Source of the DNA: Blasia pusilla
Taxonomy: Eukaryota; Marchantiophyta; Marchantiopsida; Blasiales
Assembly: GCA_050084515.1 (NCBI GenBank)
Contig: CM114274.1
Location: 21,080,001-21,144,000, forward strand
Direction: 5' to 3'
Length of the DNA: 64,000 bases
This document shows positions 36,289 through 47,655 of the stretch, in pieces (position 1 is the first letter of the stretch; every line of letters starts with the position of its first letter). A program made the position numbers and the translations under genes. The notes beneath the pieces are model-generated. The model was not told the origin of the DNA and did no database searches. It saw only the letters and a program-made list of their open reading frames with translations.

Positions 36289-36460
36289 CCCCCCTAAGTG
36301 GTGGTTAGGTCCCTCTAACTCCAAATGGCCATCTATCCCTACCTATCATGACATACATCTCTCAGACCCTAAGAGCAAAAAATTCGGATGTGGCCCCATT
36401 CTTAGTCGCCTTCTTGTTATCCATATCACAGACACAAGTCGAAATCTAGAACTACCTACT

Positions 36461-36895
36461 CTATGTACATTTGGGACACATCCATCGTCCCTGAGGAACC
36501 CTAGTGAGAGGTGGTGTCAGAGATGCCATATGCCATCCCCTCGAACATCCATCACAAACTAGCATCATGGCTGCACCACGAGCAGAACCACAAAATATAC
36601 ATCGCAAGCCTGCAGGAACTACTACTAAGCTCAAATCAAGTGTACAGTCAATGTTCGGAAGACGACATGGCGCACAATTATGCACATGGTCCTTCCAAAC
36701 CATACCATTGTGTCCCTCCAATAAGAGAACATCGGATGGCAAAATCTCACGCACTCTCAAGATGGTGCATCTTGCAGTCACATCCAACGTCATGGGTGCC
36801 ATGTGCTGCCAGTAGACATAGTCTCTCTGATGAAACCTCCGGATAATAGATCGATAATCACCTCCCCGAATAGTCGCATACCTCAACGTATCCAA
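36461..36895 (-). pseudogene. Gypsy element 2 integrase C-terminal region with PHD finger
   Basis: This frame follows the integrase. After a stretch with 'TILRVREILPSDVLLLEGHN' it reads 'RCIFCGSARGAAMMLVCDGC', then 'GWHMASLTPPL' and 'GRWMCPKC' before a stop. That is the C4HC3 layout of a PHD finger, with seven of eight zinc ligands visible; the Cys expected two residues after 'GWHMA' is Ser. PHD fingers read histone tails. In this place chromoviruses carry a chromodomain, so a role in integration-site choice is plausible but inferred. The frame is open over 144 codons but not connected to the integrase without shifts. Confidence 0.7.
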
Positions 36896-37092
36896 TGTTG
36901 CGTAATTACCAAGTTCTCAAACGCCATGGGCATCACTCTCCAAAACAACTCAGCCTTTTGAGAACAAGCTCGCATCCATACATCGGGGTCATCAAGGTTC
37001 AACACCTAACCAAAATCTCGACGAATGGCCGTAGGTAAACCTGGCTCTCGGCCATTAAATAGCAAAAACAGGGAGAAAGACGCTAAGGATGC

Positions 37093-37800
37093 TTACCTGC
37101 TGAATATGTATCCCATTGCCAACCACGGCAACTGGAGGTCCCAATCTCCTATGTAACCTCTCACCAAGCCATACTTACGTAATTCTCTTTTCATCGTCTG
37201 CACAACCCTCTCCGCTAGTCCATCTGCCTCAAGATGATCTGGCAAAGTGGTACGGTGGTCGATCAGCGCGTGGTCATACAAGGCCTGAAACTCCCCGTGA
37301 AACTCGGTACCCTGGTCTATCAACATCTGAGTTGGTCCATCATAATGACTCAGCACTCGATCTAGGAAGGCATACGCTACTCCCTCACTCGCTTTTTCAA
37401 GCAATGCAACCACCTCTATCCACTTCGAGAAGTACTCGACCATCACCAACACATAACAACTATGGCGCTCCATTAAAGGCAAAGGTCCTACAAAATCCAA
37501 ACTCCATCTATAACCTCAACCTATGATCAAAAGTGGATGCAACTGTGGAGTCGGAGCATTGAACGATGCTCATACTCGATCACACACCATGCACTTGGCA
37601 AGAAACTATTGAATGTCAATTTGCATTCCTCGCCATCAATACTGTATTTGGAGCAAGCTGTACCTCCGCTTCACTCCAAAATGATCCAACTCCTCGTGGG
37701 CATGACGCACCAAACGTGCTCTCTGCGTCATGGATGAGGCACTACACCTACTCTACCATCCTCCCAAACTTGCAACACATGTGTCCCCTCCCACCGGAAC
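37093..37800 (-). pseudogene. Gypsy element 2 integrase
   Basis: The 37,093-37,500 frame is an rve-type integrase core: 'MDFVGPLPLMERHSCYVLVM' with the first Asp, 'QMLIDQGTEFHGEF' with the second, and 'EADGLAERVVQTMKREL' with the Glu. The catalytic D-D-E is present. Upstream, in another frame, 'KCMVCDR' (about 37,570-37,600) is the second half of the HHCC zinc finger. Stops separate finger and core. Integrase inserts the cDNA into the genome. Confidence 0.75.
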
Positions 37801-37901
37801 CGTCTGGCTCGCTGTAGGATCCGATCCCGCTCTCTAGCACCCATTGTGTTCGCGATACTGCTAGTACGCATGTACTCCAAGACTACTCCATCGTGAATAT
37901 C

Positions 37902-38500
37902 TCAACCACCTGTCGTCTCTTCACCGGCCTCTGGATCTAAGGACTCTTCATCAAACCTTGCCATCGAAGTCTCAACAATCTGGCTCTCCATAGCCAAAAA
38001 GCCCAAATAGGCTGACACGTGCCATCCTGGCACCAACTCCTCATCATTCTCACCATGCCAACGAGCTCTAGTCGCATCTCGTTGACTCAGGCATGGGTTA
38101 CGGCTCAAACCATCTACATCTTGGTTGAGCATCCCAGGTCTATGCACCACCTGGAAGTCATACTCCTGCAACAAAAGAGCCCACCTCACAAGCTTCAATG
38201 TAAGCTTTCTGGACTCCATCAACCACTTAAGTGATTGATGATCAATAATGATGGTAAAGGGGTTTCCAAATAAGTAACACCTGAAATGTGCGACAGCCCA
38301 CACTATAGCCAAGCACTCACCCTCATACGAGCTATACTTCGCCTCTATAGCATTGTTCAAGTGACTAGCGTAAGCCACCATGAACTCTATACCATCATCA
38401 TCATGGTGGGTGAGCACAGCTCTAAGCCCCCACATGCTCCAATTGGTATGCAATTGGAAAGGACGCCCCCTTATCGGTCTCCTCAATATGGGCGCGGACG
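37902..38500 (-). pseudogene. Gypsy element 2 RNase H
   Basis: A 217-codon open stretch with the typical gypsy RNase H-like sequence: 'FQLHTNWSMWGLRAVLTHHD', 'YASHLNNAIEAKYSSYEGEC', 'HFRCYLFGNPFTIIIDHQSL' and 'HRPGMLNQDVDGLSRNP'. The first catalytic Asp (usual 'LHTDAS') is Asn here, so activity is doubtful. RNase H degrades template RNA during cDNA synthesis. It overlaps the RT frame start near 38,501-38,555. Confidence 0.75.
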
Positions 38501-39531
38501 TCAATCTATCCTTGAGCAGCTGAAATGCTCTCTTTTGCGCATCCCCCAGTGCCACTCTTGATCCACCTTGGTCAGAAAGATTAGCGGCTTTGTAATTGAA
38601 CTAAAACCCTTGACGTACCATCGATAGAAGTTTGCCAATCCCATGAATACACGAACTCGACACACATCTGTAGGGCGTGGAATGCGTGAAATAGCCTCTA
38701 CCTTCGTCTGTAGCACACCAAGGTCCCCTGGGTATATTGTATGACCCACGTACTCAATCTGGTCGTAGAAGAACTTGCACTTGCTTGGATGTAGCTTTAG
38801 CCCATGTAACTGCAATTGTCGAAATACCTCCTCTAGATGTCGCTCATGCTCCTCAATCGTGGCGCTAAAGACTATAAAGTCATCAATATAACACCTAGCA
38901 AAATCCAGACCTATCAAGATCCTATCCATCACCCTCTGAAACTCAACGGGGCGTTCTTTAACCCAAATGGTAAGAATCGCCACTAGTACAAGTAATCCTT
39001 CCCATGAGGATTGATGCCCCAAAATGTTGGCTTCTGCCTGTCCTCCAATTTGACAGGCAATTGATGGTATCCAACTCAAAGATCTAACAAATTGAAGACC
39101 TTTGCATGCCCAATAGCATCAAAGATCTCCTCACGGGTGGGCATGGCATACCTATTGGACTTCGTCTACCGATTGATAGGTCCGTAATCTCCACACATCC
39201 GCCTATCCGTCGCGTTGCCATGCACATCCTTCTTGGAGGGCATGATAGTGGCAGATGTATACTCTCCATGCAACATCTCTACTAGTCTTGCTCCAACCAA
39301 GTTCTGGCTCCTACTCTGAATCAGATCCCTCTCCATGTCATTATACCTATAGGGTCGTCTGAAGATCGGTGTGTCGCTCGACAACTCAATGCGGATCCTT
39401 GGATCCTTTCGCAGACCGAAATCATGCATACTAAATAAAAAACAACTCCTATAGCTCCTAAGGAACTGGTGTATCCGGTGCCGCTCTCCTCCTGTCAACT
39501 TAGGGCCAATATCTGGCTCCCAAGTCTCCAT
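38501..39531 (-). pseudogene. Gypsy element 2 reverse transcriptase
   Basis: Blocks read 'RIRIELSSDTPIFRRPYRYN' and 'GEYTSATIMPSKKD' (39,166-39,531), then in the 38,501-39,079 frame 'RPVEFQRVMDRIL', 'CYIDDFIVFSATIEEHERHL' with the catalytic YIDD box, and 'LKLHPSKCKFFYDQIEYVGH'. These are the standard Ty3/gypsy RT blocks. Motifs A and B are in separate frames around 39,080-39,160. Without continuous frames no enzyme is expected. Confidence 0.8.
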
Positions 39532-39779
39532 CGTGACTACGGTAGGACTCTCCGGTGTGGGTGTCGGTGGTTGCTAAGATGCAATCCCGTCTAGGATAGT
39601 AGAACTTGACTACTCCCCTATAGCCAACTGTAGACTTTGATCTCCACGTGCAGTACTTGAAACTACGCTTGATGTTGTGGCTATCATCTCTCGACATACA
39701 TGCAAAACATCCCAAGAAATCCAAGGGTGTCTCTCCCGATCACCCCTGGTGTATCGATCTCCTCGGGTCTCGCCCCCAT

Positions 39780-40940
39780 CCATTGCCTCAACCGTCTCGG
39801 TAGGCATGGGACTCACCAACGTAACACTTGTAATATGTTGCAATCCCAAACGACTCTGCTCAGCTACTCCTAAGCTGAAAATCCATGTCAAGCAGTTCAG
39901 GTCCAATGCCTGACCCAAGACGTGACGTCGTGATGCCTCTGATAGTGACGGTATTTCCGTCACTCCTGTGGGGAATCCCATCGCTCGCTCTCGCTCATCG
40001 GCGTTGGGCTCCACCAACGGTTGTACCTGGTCATCCCAAACCAAGCCACGCCTGGCCTCCTTGAATGCATAGGAAGTGGGAAAACTCAAAAACGTAGGGA
40101 AGGCTGCCCGTGGCATGCCAATCCTCTTTACCACAGTCAATGGAGATCGATCATCGTGCCTCACTGCCTGTGATCGATGGTCCGGATCCAATATGGAATC
40201 CACCAACAATTAGGGGGGCGCTCTACTCACACATATGCCCTCCGCAACATCTCGTATGGCACCAAGTTGGTCCACCAAAGACGCGGGCGGTGTGCTCTAG
40301 AACCTCCACTTGCCGCATCCAAAAACATTGTTGAGCCGATCTATGCATGCACCTAATGTGCACTCGTCACCATCTGTGACCTTGAATCTCTAGAATCGGC
40401 ACATTCTCCATAATTTATGTTGGAGAACGAGACTTATGCACCTACAAGTGTCACAAAATCCGCATCATCTCCCAAAACAACCTGGACCAAGTGTCAGCTA
40501 ACCCGCTACCTCGTCTAGCATTCGATTCGCCTTGACACGGCCAACCAGTACTGACCAAGTCTATAGTCCCTTCCCGCTCCAAGTCCTGCACCCCCAACAA
40601 TGAAATATCCCTCGATAGGGAACTCTGGTATCCCTAGACAGCGGATGCAGACAACAATTCGAGAAAACGGAGGCGTAACTGCGCCACATGCTTAGTGGCC
40701 AATCGTTGAAGCTCCTCAGTCAAGCCCCAAAGTGGCACCTCTCCTTCACAAATTGATGCGGCTACCATGACATTCTTCTCCATAGAAATGTTAGGAACGG
40801 GAGTGTCCTCTGCATGGACGTGTCCCTCAATCAAATCACTAGGCTAAGTGATGGCGTTGCTAAATGCTGCTAAGGTCGCCATCTCTCCTGGCCGGCGCCT
40901 GATCACTACACTTGTGAATCAAACGGGTAATGAGCTAAGG
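39780..40940 (-). pseudogene. Retrotransposon-borne cytosine-5 DNA methyltransferase (degenerate)
   Basis: C5-MTase motifs occur in canonical order on the - strand between protease and RT. Motif IV is 'GTIDLVSTGWPCQGESNA' with the catalytic Cys (PCQ, 40,529-40,546), followed by 'GLADTWSRLFWEMMRIL'. Motif VI is 'IMENVPILEIQGH' (ENV, about 40,398-40,412). Motif VIII is 'RPRLWWTNL' (about 40,266-40,290). The C-terminal block is 'NADERERAMGFPTGVT' (39,961-40,008), and motif X is 'RRHVLGQALDLNCLTWIF' (about 39,880-39,935). The SAM-binding motif I upstream is not clear. Motifs lie in three frames with stops, so the gene is dead. The motif order is that of DNMT1/Dcm-type enzymes, unlike the permuted DRM type. 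Such enzymes transfer a methyl group from SAM to cytosine C5. Confidence 0.75.
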
Positions 40941-40949
40941 CGCCCATCA

Positions 40950-41290
40950 CCTGATTGCCATCCTGGTCTGTAGGATAGTGACTCCTCCCAGTAATCCACG
41001 GAAAACCTCATCAGGTGCAACATGCTCCACCAACCAAGATGTCGTAGGACTCTACATTAGTCATTATCGCCTTGGCTTGCACCACAGACTCATCTGTAGG
41101 ATGACCCGGGCGAATCCTCACCACAATCTCCTATCGGGAGATATATTGTGTGATACTCGCTCCACCCAAGGATGTCTGTATCTGGAATGGACAACACTCC
41201 ACATCGGCCCTCGTGAGGCCCAAACCTCTGAATATCGCTTTCCCCAACATCAAGGGTTGCGCTCCTGAATCCAACAAGACGCGCTACAGA
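40950..41290 (-). pseudogene. Gypsy element 2 aspartic protease region
   Basis: The - strand at about 41,235-41,275 reads 'RVLLDSGAQPLML', a retropepsin active site with an intact D-S-G. Downstream (lower coordinates) a family-specific stretch 'DILVGGACCT' corresponds to 'EVLVGSTMLY' in gypsy element 1. Stops interrupt both. The protease normally cleaves Gag-Pol. Confidence 0.65.
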
Positions 41291-41973
41291 CTAAAAGATC
41301 TACCTCATCAACTCACCAACTGGAAGACCTCTCCTCGATTATCCAGAAATACAACACCAAGAGAAGCCATGGCACGCTCTATCGCGGGCATCTCCGCCAT
41401 CTTAGGAGCCGCAGCCTACCATGAATCTGACGTGGACGGCCTAAGCATCAGCTCCAAGGGCAGATCCATCACCTCCTTTGCAATCACCTCTAAATGTGAT
41501 GCAGGAACTCCAACTCCACCCTCACATAACGTAGCGGCCAATCAAAAAACCTCGGCGGGTGTACCTCCCAACGTCATAACATTGGAAGAAAAAAATAAAG
41601 GAGTGCACGACACAATGGTGGCCTCCCCCAACAACGTGCTCAACACATGCTCCTCCTAAGCATCAGCAATAGAGTCGTCACACTTGCTTCTCCCATTTCC
41701 CTCCCTGCTTGCACACAAGCGACATCACCAAATCTCCGAGAACTCTGATCAAGACCATCGATGGGATCCTCATCGCCTCGGACAATGTGAAGGATTGAGG
41801 AAGCTTGGTCTGTTTCCTAGCTTCCCCTCAGTGTGAATCCAACTCTATGGCTGCTCCACGCATAACAACTGTGGCGGCCTCCATCTGGGCAACCCGGCAC
41901 ATCCAACCATGATCCTCCATATCTTTGGCGGCTCCTTAAGACGTCGATGCCACGGATTCGGCATCAGGTAACC
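41291..41973 (-). other. Linker between gag and protease of gypsy element 2
   Basis: No domain is recognisable in any frame. By position it is the C-terminal gag or gag-pol junction of the element. An open frame on the + strand (41,150-41,659) is an antisense shadow of the protease and this linker. Confidence 0.4.
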
Positions 41974-43514
41974 TCAATGCCGTATCGGCAATCTACTGCT
42001 GTAACTGCTGCATCTGAGCAAACATCCCAACCTCACGCCCTGCGTCTCCCTCGACGCATCTAGGTGGTGGGACTCTACCTCCTCCATGGGAAACTCCACC
42101 ACCCCCTCGGGCAAATCCAACTCCTCATCCCTCAACGGGACCACCTGGTGTACAACCTTTAGGTCCACCTGGACCGACAACTTGCTCTGGTGCCCTCTCT
42201 GGCCCTCGGTCTGAACGTAACTCTAGGTGCAAGCTGAAACACCTGGCGCATGCGTGACAATAGTCACAGTGATAACCTCCTAGTGCATCACCATCTCCTC
42301 CTCCATGCTGAGGCACGCGATCATGACCCTGACGAGTGCAATCGCATTGATGATGGGCTCTACCACATGACCAACAAGTAATCATAGGCGGCTGCTGCTG
42401 AGCGGCATATGAAGGTGGAGGTCACTATGGCATGGCCCCCTGGTATCCTCCTTAAGCTCGTGGTGCCATAGACCTATCTCGGAATCCACGTTGCTGCACT
42501 CGTGGTGCACGCACTTGTGACTGCTATCGCCCAGATTCCATGGTGGCTAAGGTCTTCTCCGCCATATTATGCTCAATATTCTCGCTGGTCCAAAAAACAT
42601 CTCTCAACGTAGGGGAATTGTTCATAAGAAGCATCCCTCCCGCACACGTGTCCGTAGGGTCCGGTCCAGCATCGCGTACTATGACTAGATAGCCTAAGCC
42701 TCTGTCACCCCCTGAGTGATGTTAATCAATCAGCACAAGCGGGTATAGGCCTCACGCAAACTCTCACCTGGGCGCCGGTGAAAGGCGTGGATGCCCCGCA
42801 ACTTTTCCGTCCGTACCCCCTAGTAGCTCGCCCTCAACTCAGCAAAGAACACACCACAGGGTTGAAACAGGGACGACCTTGACTAGACGATGCAACCGCT
42901 CTAGTGTGAGTCACTCCTCCTACAACATCACTGGTGGAGGAACCCTCTCTTAATTCTTCCTGCTCATCTAGAAATAGCTCAGTCCATGACACATAGTGTG
43001 GGTCATAGTAGAGTCTCCAGGCCTCAATCTCCTAGGCATATCTCTGCGAGAACTCATGGCAATCGTCCATGGATGCCCCCTCTAAATGCTAGAACATTCC
43101 GTTCCATGTTTTAAACAGGTTGAACTCTTTGGAGTTCCTAGCTCGTTGTGAGTCACACCAACTCCTAAACTCCGCAATAAAGTCATGTAACTCTATAATG
43201 CCTATAGCACCCGAAAACCTACGCGGTCCTCTACCGCAGTCGTCCATCTCGTACGCCCAATAGGTAGGACCACTCAATGTGTGCGGTGTATCACTAGCAC
43301 ACTCCTCCACACTCTCCCCCTTGCCTAAAGACGACATAGAAAGGAGATCGAGATGGTCTCTCACATGGAGACTCTCGAAACCTTGCACCACTCTGGGTAA
43401 ACCCTCTAGAGCTACTCTTAGGTCCACCACCTCGCCTCTCAATGTCTCAAAAGGACATGGTGATGATCCTTGTGCCCCTCTCACGCGATCACTCTCAACC
43501 TCGCGAGTTATCAC
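41974..43514 (-). pseudogene. Gypsy element 2 gag (degenerate)
   Basis: The 43,089-43,514 frame is the N-terminal part ('FSGAIGIIELHDFIAEFRSW', then 'LEGASMDDCHEF' after a stop), collinear with gypsy element 1 gag. The 42,125-42,385 frame contains the zinc knuckle 'CWSCGRAHHQCDC' with spacing C-x2-C-x3-H-x4-C, followed by a second Cys/His cluster 'YHCDYCHACARC'. The middle part (42,400-43,080) has several stops. Gag forms the virus-like particle. Confidence 0.6.
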
Positions 43515-45304
43515 TCAATCACTCAATCTACAGTCTCTCACTGAGACATGCGTTGTACGGCAACCAGCGGCGTGGTACGGTAAATCAACTATATCAACAG
43601 GACATACCCTCAACTTTGGACATCCCATATGGGTCTATGTCCCCTAACCCATACATCAATGATGCTCGCAGCATCCGCACGAATCCCAATATCCCCAAAT
43701 AATTGCCCAATACCCGAAAAATCCCTAACACATGCACGGCAAAAGACCAAAATGGATAACCTGACAACAAGTGTCAATGTTTCTCTCAACAATTCCAAAT
43801 CTTGACCGCAACTCGATCGTGAAGACAAACTCCTCTAAAGAGCATGTCGTACTCTCCTTGTCCTAACAATGCTCAAATCTCCTCGATGTGCGGTGCGGGT
43901 CCAACCGTACGGTACGGCATTCGCGGCACGGAACGACTACAAACGACATGGCACGGCACTCGGGAATGGGGTGCGGCACTCAGCGGCATATCCTCCTCAT
44001 CAACAAACACAATTTGCTCCTCAATGATGGTGCGGCTTGGCAATCGAGACGGTGCGGTGTGGCCACAAGCGGCACGGCGCAGCAATTGGCGGTGCGTTGC
44101 GGCTACGGGCGTCAAGGCACGGTACCCGATCATCCTCTAGTGGCTACAAATCACAACATAAAAAAACGGACGGAACACTACGACCCCATCAATGTAAAAA
44201 TGCGAACGGCCGGCCGCGAACACAGGCAGCCGCGGCAGTCTGGCATAGAGATTCAGACGCTCGACTCTACGGGCAACAGTAATGCAGGGTTGGACGGAGC
44301 TGGGCACAATTGCACGGTGGCTCAGTATTTTTTGGAACTAGGAGGTCCAACAACCGGGTAGCGGCCCTCAAGCGTTGACGGACCACACAACAAACAACGG
44401 CGGTAGCAAGTGCACAGTTGGTTTGCGCGTCTCCAAGACAGTCAACTAGGATGTGGTAGACAGACGTTGTCCCCCACCAAAATTTATTTTTATTTTTATT
44501 ATTTTGTATTTTCTTAACTAGAATACCCCCCTGGGAAAATTGGATCTCCAATATCTTTCCCTACTTGAGAGCCCCCCCCTCTTGATAGGTCTGCAAATTG
44601 AATGTCTTACCACAAATCCCTCCTAAGATTGAGGATCTTCATCCCCCAAAAATGGGATCTACTCACCCTATCTCCAAATAGTTGAATTCACTTGTCCTAT
44701 CCACCAAGTAAACTGATTTTTTTTTCTACCTCCCAAGAAACAATTTATACCCAAAAATTTCTAAATTTCACTCACACTTTGGAATGGTGGCTATGGCAGC
44801 CCAACAAAAATGATCATAACTCTATGCTCCAATATCCAAATTATACACCATTTCTTCAGCATGTACACCACTTCTCGATCTACAACCTTGTCAAATTGGT
44901 TTTTCCATTTGATTTTCCACCAAAAATTGGCAGGGATTGTCGTGCAGCCCAACGTCTCTTTCTCCTACGCAAAATACGGCAGCGCTTCCACGCTGATTTC
45001 TCCCAAAAAAAATATATAACCTATGAAAATACAAATCAGCAAGCTACATGGTGCTCCCGAGAGCATTGGCACGGGGCAACCTGGCCCCATACTCAATCCC
45101 TATAAAAAAATTGGGCAGTGTTTCCGTGCGCCACTCTTCCATACGAAAAATCGGCAAAGGAATCATCAAAAGTAAGCGGCTCTTGTTCCGGTGAGCACTC
45201 CCATGAACCGCTAAATGGGGAATACAATCCCCAATCCGCAAAAATAGTGAGTGACCAGCGAGGTCCCCCATGAAGCTCTCTCACTCACTCATTCTCTCGT
45301 TGTA
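43515..45304 (-). other. Non-coding leader of gypsy element 2
   Basis: 1.8 kb between gag and the split LTR-A. It contains degenerate repeats of 'ggcacggcactc'-like and 'ggtgcggc'-like phrases at about 43,890-44,130. No primer-binding site complementary to the initiator tRNA was seen. No gene is supported; the open frames on the + strand at 43,844-44,361 follow the repeats. Confidence 0.4.
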
Positions 45305-45801
45305 AATCAAGTAGATCCAATCTCTCTCAACACCATGGCTCTCAAATGTGTGCACTCTCTCTCAATGTCAAACCAAACTCACCTTCCCAATGAGAGGCTT
45401 GGGTTACACTTACAAGGCAAGGGACCATAGCTCCGCCGCCTCAGGCCAAGCGGTTCAACAAACAGAGAATGAGCTCTCAATCTCTCTCTCCTTGAGGTAT
45501 ACCCCCTTCCCTCTCCCAAGCTCTCTCCTTGGTAACCTATGCTCGGAGGTCACCTCCTTAGCTCTTGACGTGCTGTAGCAGGTCAAGGGCCATGTCCCAA
45601 AGTGGAAAGTCAACTCTACAAAAGATATAAACTTACCCAAAATAGTAAGTTTCTTTATATGGCTCCAAATGAGCGGAAACGAAGGAAAAACGTGCTCTCT
45701 CAAGTTTCCCGAGACTTCAAGAGGTCATCCTCGACCTCTTCATCCTGTCCTCCTCTACTCGCAAAGATGCTCTACCAGATCTATCCTAAAAAGTCTCGAC
45801 A
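45305..45801. repeat. LTR-A main segment, second part of the split copy
   Basis: It starts at 'aaatcaagtagatcc' and runs to 'aagtctcgaca', matching 35,665-36,156 closely ('cccaatgagaggcttgggtt', 'ggtatacccccttccctctc'). The missing 130 bp are at 36,159-36,288 on the far side of gypsy element 2. Confidence 0.7.
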
Positions 45802-47655
45802 TCCCTCTTCCTGCTCTTTGGCTTCGCACAAGGACAAGAACTTGGAGCTACTCCCGGTAGTTTCTGGGACGGGAGGTCCTCTTGTTGCTTGTTCCTACGC
45901 TCAGCTTGTTGATTCCAAGCTGATGGCCGGTCTTTGTCCATGGGTACTCCCCCGGGCTCCAGATCGTGGTTGTTTACCCAAGATCGCTACGAAGTGCAAC
46001 TCCATGGATGGACAATTAACTCTTCTCTATTTCTATGGGATTGTGCTCCCAATGTAGCTGCCAGGTCTTCCTCTCATAAACAGAAGTATCGGGTCATTAC
46101 CAAGTACAACTACATTCATGGGCAGAACTCCTTTCCGCCATAGGTTCCTTGATTAGACTAATTAATTGTTCTATCTTTGCTAAGACTTGCGCACCAAAGG
46201 AATTATTATCTTCAGCACTCCACTGCCTAAGGGGGATAGCTAGAGATACGAGGTGTTCTTTTGTTAACACTAAGTGGCTCGGTCTGGGATGCACCAAGGC
46301 TCCTTCCTCCTTGCTCCCTTCACCCATTCCCCCCTTTTTCTCTCTTCAGCTAATCTTCTGATCCTTGGCAGCGGCGGCAAGAAGTTGCTACGATATGTAA
46401 TGTACAAGAGTAATAAGAATTTATCTTTTTATGATTATTTATGGAGTTCTATCTGCAAGAAGATCACTTTTACTTGAAAAGAGAACTTAATGTATTATTT
46501 ATCATATAAAGGTTATAGTTATGTGTATACAAGTCAAATTCAATCATTTATCATGGCATTCTTCTTCTCACAAGTATCAAGATTTTCTTCAATCTATACT
46601 CTCAAGTGGAATCAAATGAACACTCTGGCAGATCTTCACTCAACACCACAGAACATCACGGAGATCTCAGCAACGAGATAGCTTCTCCTACTCTTGGAAC
46701 TCAATCCATCGTGGCAGGCTACTGTTTGTCAAAAAGATTTCTCACATCTTGTTGTTGATTATTCTGTTGGTGAAAGTTGTTCTTCCAATCCAATCCTCAC
46801 TCTACAGACCCAATGAGATCCCTCATGCATACACGCCGCACATCAGAATGAAGAAAGGGGTTCGTTACTATTCCATCAAGAACAAGAAGGCTTCAAAGTG
46901 TTACAAGCACGAGAGGGTATCAATCCCTTGCTCGAACCATTCCTATAGCATAAGGACATCGTAAGGGAATGATGATGGGAACTACATTGATGATCTTTAA
47001 ATATCCTTTCAAACGACATCAATACCAAAGATGTGAAGCGCTTCTTGCTAAGTAGGCATCTACTTGGATCTTTTAACTAATTTAATCTACGGTTCTCTTG
47101 ACTCTTACTATGATCCCTACAAATCCGCTGGTCATAACTGTCCTACCTTCTTGTCAGCTCCAAAGAGTCACGCGTGTTCCTAGTCTAACTACTCTAGCGG
47201 TCTACCGCTTGAAATCGCACACAGTCTTATCTTCGCTGCAAAGTCAGGACCTCTTCTTCTTCATTAACTAGCAAAGCGCTTTGCTCTTTGTCCTCGTTCC
47301 AAGTGCTTCATTCTTCATCTATTCTCGAAGAATTGTTGCTTCGTCTTGGTGCTTTGTTAAAGAACTTTGTTAACAAGTTCTTTATCGTGCTTCATTATCT
47401 TTGTCGAGCTTTGCTCTTGGTCTTCAGACTTCATGAACTCATTTTCCTCTCCTCCAAGGCAAGTCCTTGATGTTCCACCTCTCTGCCTTATCCTAGGAGC
47501 TTCATAATCCATTCCCATACTCTTCATTCTTCCATTACAACAAAATGATATGAAGAAATCCTTTTATGTACAAGCTTTATTTCCATATAGTCTTCAGTCT
47601 TCATTCTTGAAGATTTCTGTACTTTTTTTATACAAAATTATGCCTATCCTCAAAA
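45802..47655. other. Unrecognised region, possibly old retroelement
   Basis: No gene is identified. One - strand frame (46,097-46,327) reads 'AEDNNSFGAQVLAKIEQLIS' and + strand frames at 45,602-46,143 are open, but neither matches a known family. 46,380-47,655 is AT-richer with no long frame. It may be decayed retroelement, but nothing is diagnostic. Confidence 0.35.

Larger units (their letters stand above)
36289..45304 (-). mobile_element. Ty3/gypsy element 2 with C5 DNA methyltransferase and PHD finger
   Basis: On the - strand the order is leader (45,304-43,515), gag (43,514-41,974), protease (about 41,290-40,950), cytosine-5 methyltransferase (about 40,940-39,780), RT (39,531-38,501), RNase H (38,500-37,902), integrase (37,800-37,093) and a C-terminal region with a PHD finger (36,895-36,461). 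A polypurine tract lies at 36,289-36,297. All genes carry frameshifts or stops. RT-RNase H-integrase order is Ty3/gypsy. No primer-binding site was found. The element is flanked by the two parts of one LTR-A, so it is either nested in an LTR-A or has defective LTRs. Confidence 0.8.

Noticed and set aside
41150-41659. 169-codon + strand frame
   Set aside because: It is antisense to the gypsy protease and linker; the - strand carries the recognisable DSGAQP motif.
43844-44361. Overlapping open frames in GC-rich sequence
   Set aside because: They follow short 'ggcacggc'-like repeats in the non-coding leader of gypsy element 2 and are on the opposite strand to its genes.
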